A DNA stretch of 12,416 nt. Source: Litorivicinus sp965656605. GTDB lineage: Bacteria; Pseudomonadota; Gammaproteobacteria; Pseudomonadales; Litorivicinaceae. Of this stretch, positions 7,464 through 12,416 are shown piece after piece. Below the pieces are notes generated by a model. It saw only the letters and a program-made list of their open reading frames with translations. It ran no database searches and was not told where the DNA came from. The position numbers and the translations under genes were made by a program. How positions within the stretch are numbered: the first letter of the stretch is position 1; each line of letters begins with the position of its first letter. The stretch is from the NCBI GenBank assembly GCA_965656605.1, contig CBFHLC010000057.1, positions 1 through 12,416 of the forward strand. Direction: 5' to 3'.

Positions 7464-8271
7464 CGGATAGCTCCTTCAATTCGTTGTGCAGTGCATTGAG
7501 TTCGACCAATGCACAGGGGTGCCCGGCCCACGTGCCGGCTAGCCATGGCCGGTTAGTTGTGTCATCACGCCATGTCACCGAGTCGCCGGGAATTTCAATT
7601 TCATCGGCGATTGCATCAGCCGCCAAGGCGAGCCCCAGCGATCCGATCACAATGACTTTTCGGTACTGCTCACGCAGACCTGCGTGATAACGCTCGCCCA
7701 TAAACAGCCAGCCCGTGTCAACGCCGACAACGCGCTCAGGTTCAGCCTCCACTGTGCCCCAGTGCCACGGGGCCTGGCTATCGTCCTGCACCCGAGAGCG
7801 GTACAACACCTGCGTGACCGCAGCTTTGGGAATGGCGAAGCTGACCCCAGCGACTTCCAAGCACATGGCCAGGGTGTTTTTCTCAAGATCCCACGCCCAT
7901 TGCGTATCGCAGTCACGAAGTGTTGCGGGGGGTAAGGGCTCTGCTTCAGGCTCTAGTTCTGCTTCAGGCTCTAGTTCTGCTTCAGGCTCTAGTTCTGCTT
8001 CAGGCTCTAGTTCTGCTTCAGGTTCTAGCTCGGCTGGAGCAGGCACGCTGGCCAGCATGTCGATACCAGGAGAATCGATGTTGACCACATCATCCGGCGC
8101 CAAATCGTCAACAAATTGACTGACTTGCTCCAGGAAGTTCTCGGGCTCGCGGGCTTCTTCTTTTAAGGCCGGCGCCACAGGCTGATCTGCGTCTGTCGCC
8201 TCGTCCGTGCGATCGGCGGAACCAAAGACATCGTTCAGGTAGTCCTCAAGCTCTTTCATACCGTCATCCAT
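7456..8271 (-). CDS. parP: ParP: CheW-like array-positioning adaptor with repeat linker
   Basis: ParP links the ParC ATPase to CheA and the chemoreceptors and keeps CheA in polar arrays (known from Vibrio). The 271-aa protein has an acidic N-terminus (MKELEDYLNDVFGSADR), a second short conserved-looking segment FLEQVSQFVDDLAPDD (46-61), a disordered linker, and a CheW-like domain at about 125-265. The linker (81-110) is five direct copies of the hexapeptide ELEPEA. The first start, ATG at 8271, overlaps parC by 16 nt and has no obvious ribosome site. The in-frame ATG at 8259 (residue 5) makes a tidy ATGA overlap with the parC stop and has a GGA 7 nt upstream, so 8259 may be the true start. 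The stop overlaps cheW by 8 nt. The name rests on the CheW-like C-terminus plus the place between parC and cheW. Confidence 0.85.
   Translation of the reverse strand: MDDGMKELEDYLNDVFGSADRTDEATDADQPVAPALKEEAREPENFLEQVSQFVDDLAPDDVVNIDSPGIDMLASVPAPAELEPEAELEPEAELEPEAELEPEAELEPEAEPLPPATLRDCDTQWAWDLEKNTLAMCLEVAGVSFAIPKAAVTQVLYRSRVQDDSQAPWHWGTVEAEPERVVGVDTGWLFMGERYHAGLREQYRKVIVIGSLGLALAADAIADEIEIPGDSVTWRDDTTNRPWLAGTWAGHPCALVELNALHNELKELSDE
7939..8040. repeat. 18-bp tandem repeat inside parP
   Basis: Four perfect contiguous copies of the 18-bp unit CTCTAGTTCTGCTTCAGG (plus strand) occupy 7951-8022. A 12-bp partial copy (7939-7950) and a diverged copy (8023-8040) flank them. Read on the coding strand they give ELEPEA repeats. 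The unit is a multiple of three, so gain or loss of copies would keep the frame and only change the linker length. Perfect identity at synonymous positions indicates recent expansion or homogenisation. Confidence 0.95.
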
Positions 8272-9068
8272 GCGCCGGGTTTGGTGGGCTCGGATACGTT
8301 GGCGCGGTTGCTAATAAGATCGTCCAGCAACAGCCGATACGCTTCTAGCCCGCGGCTGGGCTCGGTGATTTTGGCCGGTGAGACATGTTCACGCGATGCT
8401 TCACGCAGCAATGTGTCCACTGGAATCGCACTGCGCCATAGCTGTTCACTGTAATCCTGACGCAACGTGGCCAGGCAGTCTTTGCCCGCCCGTGTTCGCT
8501 TGTCATGTAGAGTCGGCACGATCAGATATTCGGGGCTGTGGCCGAGTGATTTTTTAACCATGCCGAGTGTGTGTACCATCCGTGCCAACCCCTCTAATGC
8601 GAGTGGCTCGGTTTGCGATGGCAGCACCAAGCGGTCTGCAGCGGCCAGCACATTGATCATCAGCAGGCCCAACACCGGAGGGCTGTCCAGCAAGACGTAA
8701 TCGAATTGCGAGCCCAGCACCGCCAATCCACGCTTCAATGCCATGCCCATGCCGCCAGCGGTGGACATCTTTCGCTCTAGTGCTGATAACGCAGGCGATC
8801 CGGGTAATAGGGATAGGTTCTCTTCGCCGGTCGGACGAATCAAGTTGCCCACGGCAAAAGAAGTGGGCTCTGCAAACTGCAAAAGATCCGAGGTGGACCC
8901 TTCAAGGGAATCAACATCAAAGTCAAAATAACGAGAGAGTGAGCCCTGGGGATCCAGGTCGATCATCAAAACGCGGTGGCCCTGATCGGCTAAAAGGCCT
9001 GCCAGTGCGGTGACGGTCGTGGTTTTGCCCACACCGCCCTTTTGATTTACTACGCCCCAAACTTGCAT
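8256..9068 (-). CDS. parC: ParC: ParA/Soj-like ATPase for polar chemotaxis-array positioning
   Basis: A 270-aa ParA-family ATPase. It has the deviant Walker A motif KGGVGKTT (10-17) with both the signature Lys10 and Lys15, Walker A' VLMIDLDPQGS (33-43) and Walker B YVLLDSPP (124-131). It lacks an N-terminal DNA-binding domain, so it is the short Soj/ParC kind. It has no ParB partner here; its partner is the next gene, parP. In Vibrio the ParC homologue places chemotaxis arrays at the flagellated pole. A good AGGA lies 7 nt before the ATG. It starts 69 nt after cheA and its stop overlaps parP. The sequence alone could also fit a chromosome-partition ParA, but the che neighbours decide it. Confidence 0.9.
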   Translation of the reverse strand: MQVWGVVNQKGGVGKTTTVTALAGLLADQGHRVLMIDLDPQGSLSRYFDFDVDSLEGSTSDLLQFAEPTSFAVGNLIRPTGEENLSLLPGSPALSALERKMSTAGGMGMALKRGLAVLGSQFDYVLLDSPPVLGLLMINVLAAADRLVLPSQTEPLALEGLARMVHTLGMVKKSLGHSPEYLIVPTLHDKRTRAGKDCLATLRQDYSEQLWRSAIPVDTLLREASREHVSPAKITEPSRGLEAYRLLLDDLISNRANVSEPTKPGAWMTV

Positions 9069-9137
9069 GGTGTTGTCCTGTCAAAGGGTTGACGAAAAAT
9101 GGTCTACCCTCGAACACAGCAAAACTCGTACCAGCTT

Positions 9138-11090
9138 TTAGTGGGCGTAGCGTTGCAGCAATTCGCCCACATCTAGGATGAGCGAAATTCGGCCATCGCC
9201 GGTAATGGTCGCGCCGGCCATACCTGCGGCGCCCTGCAGCATCTTGCCCAGCGGTTTGATGACCACTTCTTCTTGTCCGATCAGCTGGTCAACCACCAAG
9301 GCCACTCGTTGATTGCTAACCGTAACGATGACCACATGGCCCTTGCCGGTCTTATCGGGGGCGTAGCAGTCTTTGATCAACCACGGCTTTAAAAAGAACA
9401 GCGGCAGAGTTCGGCCGCGAACGACAATGACTTCCTGACCGTCGACCACGTTGGTCTGCGACAGATCCAAGTGGAAAATCTCATTTACGTTAGCCAACGG
9501 CAAGGCAAAGGCCTGATCACCCAAAACAACCATCAGGGTCGGCATAATCGCCAAGGTTAGAGGCACTTTGATCTCGATCCGAGTGCCCTCGCCTTTGGCG
9601 GATAGGATCTGAATTGATCCGTTGAGCTGCGAGATTTTGGTCTTGACGACATCCATGCCAACACCGCGACCAGAGACGTCTGAAATGGCCTCTTTGGTCG
9701 AGAATCCCGCATCAAAGATCAGGTTGAATGCGTCGTTATCCGATAGTCGTGAGGCAGAATCGGCGTCCATCATGCCTTTCTCGATGGCCTTGTTGCGTAG
9801 GACGTTGGCATCCATACCTGCGCCATCATCGGTGATGCTTAGCAGGATGTGATCGCCCTCTTGCTTGGCACTGAGCACAATCGTGCCTTTGCGACTCTTA
9901 CCTGCTGCCTCGCGAATGTCGGGGGTTTCTACACCGTGATCGACCGAGTTACGGACCAAGTGAACCAATGGGTCGGACAGTGCCTCGACCAAGTTTTTGT
10001 CCAGATCGGTTTCTTCGCCGACCAGCTCAAGGTTGATTTCTTTTTCTAAGCTACGGGCCAGATCACGGACCACGCGCGGAAAACGGCCAAAGACTTTTTT
10101 GATGGGCTGCATGCGAGTCTTCATGACCGACGCCTGCAGGTCGGCGGTGACAACATCAAGGTTGGCCACGGCCGTACTCATGGCTTCCGGCTCGTTACTG
10201 TCTGCGAGGCGAACCAAACGGTTCCGCACCAGTACCAGCTCGCCCACCATGTTCATGATGTCGTCCAGACGGCTGGTGTCGACTCGGACCGTAGCTTCTT
10301 CTTTGGCAGCTTTGGGTTTACTCGGTGGTTTTTTTGCGACGGGTGCCGGTGCTACGACTGGTGCCACTACCGCAGTTTCAGCTTGCGCTACCTGATGCTG
10401 ACCCTTGCCGTGAATCTCATCTAGCAGGGCTTCGAATTCGTCTTCCGTGATCTCGTCATCACCGGTAGTGGTGCTCTTATCCAACTCAGGTGTCGCGTCG
10501 GTGACGACGGGCGTGCTCATCTTGCCCTCACCGTGCAATTCATCCAGCAAGGCTTCGAATTCATCATCAGTGATTAATTCATCATCGCTCTCAGGAGGTG
10601 CTTCGGCCTCAACGTGAGCAGGTTCAGCCATCGCCAGCATCGCATCAAACTCCGAATCGGCAGTTGTGGCGGGTAGCTCGACGGCGGCAGGCTCGGAGGC
10701 TTGGGCTGGTACTTCACCCTTCTCGAGCTGATGCAAGGTTGCGATTAGCTGGGCAGGCGCGTCAGCCACGTCCTCGCCGGCGTTCACCTGCGCAAACATG
10801 CGCTGCACCTCATCGGTGGCCTGCAGTACGGCATCCATTAGCGCGGAGGTGACTTGCAGTTTGTTTGAGCGCAAGGCGTCAAATATATTTTCAGTGATGT
10901 GGCAGCACTCAACCATAGGGTTGATACCCAAGAAACCCGCTCCGCCTTTAATGGTGTGGAACCCACGGAAGATGGCGTTGAGCAAATCGGCATCGCCAGG
11001 TGACTGCTCTAAATCAACCAGTTGTTCGGATAGTGCTTCGAGGATTTCGCCTGCTTCGACTAGAAAATCCTGGAGAATCTCTTCATCCAT
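9138..11090 (-). CDS. cheA: Chemotaxis histidine kinase CheA with repeat-containing linker in place of P2
   Basis: A 650-aa histidine kinase that phosphorylates CheY in response to chemoreceptors. P1 (Hpt) holds the phosphorylated His45 in FHTIKGGAGFLG. Residues about 125-265 are low-complexity and carry two strong copies of a motif, ITDDEFEALLDELHG (173-187) and ITEDEFEALLDEIHG (214-228). A weak copy, SEFDAMLAMA (146-155), precedes them. A recognisable folded P2 domain is absent. P3 dimerisation starts at about 265 (VRVDTSRLDDIMNMVGELV). P4 has the N box HLVRNSVDHG (377-386), G1 DDGAGM (421-426) and G2 GRGVGMD (474-480). P5 (CheW-like) fills the rest. An AGGAG lies 5 nt before the ATG, and the cheZ stop overlaps that site. 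No cheB follows, although it usually does. I infer that the linker repeats replace P2 as the CheY dock; in Vibrio a CheA linker region is also the ParP contact. Confidence 0.96.
   Translation of the reverse strand: MDEEILQDFLVEAGEILEALSEQLVDLEQSPGDADLLNAIFRGFHTIKGGAGFLGINPMVECCHITENIFDALRSNKLQVTSALMDAVLQATDEVQRMFAQVNAGEDVADAPAQLIATLHQLEKGEVPAQASEPAAVELPATTADSEFDAMLAMAEPAHVEAEAPPESDDELITDDEFEALLDELHGEGKMSTPVVTDATPELDKSTTTGDDEITEDEFEALLDEIHGKGQHQVAQAETAVVAPVVAPAPVAKKPPSKPKAAKEEATVRVDTSRLDDIMNMVGELVLVRNRLVRLADSNEPEAMSTAVANLDVVTADLQASVMKTRMQPIKKVFGRFPRVVRDLARSLEKEINLELVGEETDLDKNLVEALSDPLVHLVRNSVDHGVETPDIREAAGKSRKGTIVLSAKQEGDHILLSITDDGAGMDANVLRNKAIEKGMMDADSASRLSDNDAFNLIFDAGFSTKEAISDVSGRGVGMDVVKTKISQLNGSIQILSAKGEGTRIEIKVPLTLAIMPTLMVVLGDQAFALPLANVNEIFHLDLSQTNVVDGQEVIVVRGRTLPLFFLKPWLIKDCYAPDKTGKGHVVIVTVSNQRVALVVDQLIGQEEVVIKPLGKMLQGAAGMAGATITGDGRISLILDVGELLQRYAH
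10398..10661 (-). repeat. CheA linker: two strong and one weak DEFEALLDE motif repeats
   Basis: This stretch encodes CheA residues 144-231. Copies lie at about 10521-10586 (DDELITDDEFEALLDELHG), 10398-10460 (DDEITEDEFEALLDEIHG) and a decayed copy at 10626-10661 (ADSEFDAMLAMA). The two strong copies differ at many third positions, so the duplication is old and the protein motif has been conserved, unlike the fresh parP repeat. The motif is acidic and amphipathic, with the pattern E-[FI]-[ED]-A-[LM]-L. Confidence 0.85.
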
Positions 11091-11098
11091 GCGGGCTC

Positions 11099-11797
11099 CT
11101 AAAAACCTAAACTGCTAAGTAAATCGTCAACATCGGCTTGGCTGCCGACGCTGTCGTCCGCGACCTTGGCCTGCGGCCCTAGTCCCGTTTCGATATTGGC
11201 TTTTGCTTGAGGCTTGGTGGCCTCGCTGGGTTCAGCGGCGTCCGCCATCAGACCCACTAGGCTGTGTTCGACTCGAGTCAGCATCTCGATGACGCGCTCT
11301 AGCACCTGCCCCGTTAGGTCTTGGAAATCTTGAGCAAGAACAATCGATTGAAGGCCGCTGTTCAAGTCGTTGCAGTCCTTTTCGGTCGACTGCAAAAAAG
11401 TCTTCATCTCGGCATATAGCTTGCGAAACTCAGCACCGGAGAGTTCACGTGCGCCCAGCTTGTTCCACTTCAGGCTTAGCGCCTGTGCGCTGTCCAAAAG
11501 GCGTTGAGCAACCGGTTGTGCCTCGTCGACTGCATCTAGGACGCGATTAGCTGAATCCTGAGAACGATCAATCACGAACCGCAATCGATCGCGAGCCTGC
11601 TCTGAGTGGTTCTCGCCTGAGTCGGATTGCAACGTATTAATCGAGTCGTATAAGCCGCGGGTCAAGTGGCCGATCTGTTCAAACAGTCCCTGATTCGCCT
11701 GCTGCTCGCGTTCGACGACCCATGCGCTTAACGCATCGTTATCGTCCTGCGTGATCCACTGTTTTAACTGCGCTAATTCAACATCGGATACGCTCAT
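11099..11797 (-). CDS. cheZ: CheZ, phosphatase of CheY-P
   Basis: A 232-aa all-helical phosphatase that removes phosphate from CheY-P. The active-site region is VLAQDFQDLTGQV (153-165), with Asp160 and Gln164 corresponding by alignment to E. coli Asp143 and Gln147. The C-terminal helix SQADVDDLLSSLGF (219-232) matches the CheY-tethering peptide of E. coli CheZ (QDQVDDLLDSLGF); a flexible linker (about 186-218) precedes it. CheZ is restricted mainly to beta- and gammaproteobacteria. Its ATG overlaps the cheY stop by one base (TAATG), and its TAG stop forms part of the cheA ribosome site. Confidence 0.97.
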   Translation of the reverse strand: MSVSDVELAQLKQWITQDDNDALSAWVVEREQQANQGLFEQIGHLTRGLYDSINTLQSDSGENHSEQARDRLRFVIDRSQDSANRVLDAVDEAQPVAQRLLDSAQALSLKWNKLGARELSGAEFRKLYAEMKTFLQSTEKDCNDLNSGLQSIVLAQDFQDLTGQVLERVIEMLTRVEHSLVGLMADAAEPSEATKPQAKANIETGLGPQAKVADDSVGSQADVDDLLSSLGF

Positions 11798-12171
11798 TAG
11801 GCATTGATCCGCTCAAAGATCTTTTCGATCTTCTCTTTTAAGGTAGCCGCGGTGAAAGGTTTGACGACGTAGCCATTCACTCCAGCCTGCGCTGCCATGA
11901 TGATTTGCTCTTTTTTGGCCTCGGCGGTCACCATCAACACAGGTATGTGTTTTAAGTTTTCATCGGCGCGGACTTTTTTCAGCAAATCTAACCCGGTCAT
12001 GCCTGGCATGTTCCAGTCAGTCACCAGAAACTCTATCTGCCCGGTTTTTAAGATCGGCAATGCAGTTAGTCCGTCATCGGCCTCTACGGTGTTGGTGAAT
12101 CCCAAATCTCGTAGCAGGTTTTTGACAATGCGTCGCATGGTCGAAAAGTCGTCAACGACCAGTATTTTCAT
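11797..12171 (-). CDS. cheY: Chemotaxis response regulator CheY
   Basis: A 124-aa single-domain receiver that, when phosphorylated by CheA, binds the flagellar switch. It has the acidic pair Asp7/Asp8, phosphoacceptor Asp52 in TDWNMPGMTG, Thr82 and Glu84 in MVTAEAKKE, Tyr101 and Lys104 in GYVVKPF. These match all the key residues of E. coli CheY (D12/D13, D57, T87, E89, Y106, K109). It is the first gene of the operon. The ATG at 12171 has only a weak AAAGA-type ribosome site. The leader upstream carries two inverted repeats. In Pseudomonas fliA lies upstream; here the adjacent sequence points to a divergent gene instead. Confidence 0.97.
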   Translation of the reverse strand: MKILVVDDFSTMRRIVKNLLRDLGFTNTVEADDGLTALPILKTGQIEFLVTDWNMPGMTGLDLLKKVRADENLKHIPVLMVTAEAKKEQIIMAAQAGVNGYVVKPFTAATLKEKIEKIFERINA

Positions 12172-12191
12172 GTCTTTATTCAGGCGACACA

Positions 12192-12203
12192 GACTAACTA
12201 GTC
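12192..12203. promoter_or_regulatory. Inverted repeat GACTA-N2-TAGTC in cheY leader
   Basis: Five-base perfect arms separated by 2 nt, starting 21 bp upstream of the cheY ATG. A two-base loop is too short for a stable RNA hairpin, so a dimeric protein site is the likelier reading. No regulator is identified. Confidence 0.35.
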
Positions 12204-12212
12204 CTACTGATT

Positions 12213-12228
12213 ACAGTGCCTGCACTGT
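12213..12228. promoter_or_regulatory. Inverted repeat ACAGTGC-N2-GCACTGT upstream of cheY
   Basis: Seven-base perfect arms separated by 2 nt. On the minus strand it overlaps a possible -10 box TGTAAT (the last bases of the right arm), so a bound protein could block a cheY promoter. The -35 partner is poor, so both the promoter and the operator remain tentative. Confidence 0.4.
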
Positions 12229-12403
12229 TTGTAAGGCGCAAGTGAAGGCCATGAGTTGTCTACTGTTTTGTAAACTTATGGAATTTCAGCAAAGGTCGAT
12301 AGATTCTGCTGGCGCTGTCTAACCTGCTCACGCCGAACAGCGAAGTGTATAGACCGCTGGAGCCTACTCATTGGCTCTGAAGCTTTGCTTGGGGAGATAT
12401 ACG

Positions 12404-12416
12404 ATGCCCTGTTTTT
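12404..12416 (+). CDS. Start of a divergent gene (first four codons only)
   Basis: An ATG at 12404 is preceded by a strong ribosome site GGGGAG (12391-12396) at 7 nt spacing. The visible codons give MPCF before the window ends. Nothing can be said about its product. The call rests only on the ribosome site and the divergent position next to cheY. Confidence 0.45.

Larger units (their letters stand above)
12172..12403. promoter_or_regulatory. Divergent intergenic region upstream of cheY
   Basis: These 232 bp have no gene I can support and should hold promoters for both the che operon and the divergent gene at 12404. Two perfect short inverted repeats lie on the cheY side. I find no clean sigma-28 match (TAAA-N15-GCCGATAA) or sigma-54 match. 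For the rightward gene there is a weak pair TGCTCA (12325-12330) / TATAGA (12348-12353) with 17-nt spacing. Confidence 0.4.

Noticed and set aside
7715..8119. Plus-strand open frame with serine/alanine/glycine repeats opposite parP
   Set aside because: It is the antisense reading of the 18-bp parP repeat. It has no ribosome site, and the parP frame gives a sensible CheW-like protein.
8256..9068. Plasmid or chromosome partition locus (ParA alone)
   Set aside because: No parB or parS is present, and the gene is embedded in cheA-parP-cheW order, which fits chemotaxis ParC.
12238..12251. Possible sigma-54 promoter for cheY (minus strand TGGCCTTCACTTGC)
   Set aside because: The GG-to-GC spacing is 9 instead of the required 10 bases and the -24 element is imperfect.
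11897..12322. 141-codon plus-strand open frame opposite cheY
   Set aside because: It is antisense to a fully conserved CheY, with a low-complexity translation and no family resemblance.
12332..12339. GCCGAACA as a sigma-28 -10 element for the rightward gene
   Set aside because: Six of eight bases match, but the correctly spaced -35 position (12313-12320) does not resemble TAAAGTTT.
12278..12416. Minus-strand open frame entering from the right edge, possibly the end of fliA
   Set aside because: The three minus-strand readings show no FliA C-terminal pattern, and a strong plus-strand ribosome site lies in the same place.

Overview
The window looks like chromosomal core DNA from a motile gammaproteobacterium. 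A FadE of E. coli length, a FadI/FadJ pair, a YcgN-family protein, CheZ, and a ParC/ParP pair next to CheA/CheW all fit that class. ParC/ParP positions chemoreceptor arrays in polarly flagellated bacteria such as Vibrio, so a polar flagellum is likely. The genus cannot be named from the sequence. I see no insertion sequence, phage gene, CRISPR array, rRNA or tRNA.

Left block (1-5127, minus strand) is a fatty-acid beta-oxidation operon read as fadE -> fadJ -> fadI. FadE makes the 2-enoyl-CoA, FadJ hydrates and oxidises it, and FadI cleaves the 3-ketoacyl-CoA. The genes are joined by stop/start overlaps (TGATG and ATGATG), so one mRNA supplies the cycle from its first oxidation to thiolysis. 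fadI runs off the left edge.

The 122-bp gap at 5128-5249 divides fadE from a divergent MerR-family regulator (5250-5615) of the LiuR-like kind. It holds a sigma-70-like promoter for fadE, and a 10-bp perfect palindrome starts directly after the -10 box, so it is a likely operator. After merR comes a small exported, cysteine-rich protein of unknown function (5663-6169). Its stop codon overlaps that of the convergent ycgN.

Right block (6166-12171, minus strand) is one compact chemotaxis operon: cheY - cheZ - cheA - parC - parP - cheW - DUF2802 - ycgN. Most junctions overlap or are separated by a few bases; the only real gap is 69 nt between cheA and parC. CheY carries the signal to the flagellar motor, CheZ dephosphorylates it, and CheA/CheW form the array baseplate. 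ParC and ParP place and stabilise arrays at the pole. The cheB gene (and motC/motD in Pseudomonas) that usually lies between cheA and parC is absent.

The most interesting signal is in CheA. The usual folded P2 (CheY-docking) region is replaced by a low-complexity linker with two clear copies and one weak copy of an ITxDEFEALLDE motif. This closely resembles the CheY-binding peptide of FliM (LSQAEIDALL) and the CheZ tail encoded in the same operon (SQADVDDLL). ParP has a linker built from a perfect 18-bp tandem repeat. The right 245 bp hold the cheY leader with two short inverted repeats and the first four codons of a divergent gene.
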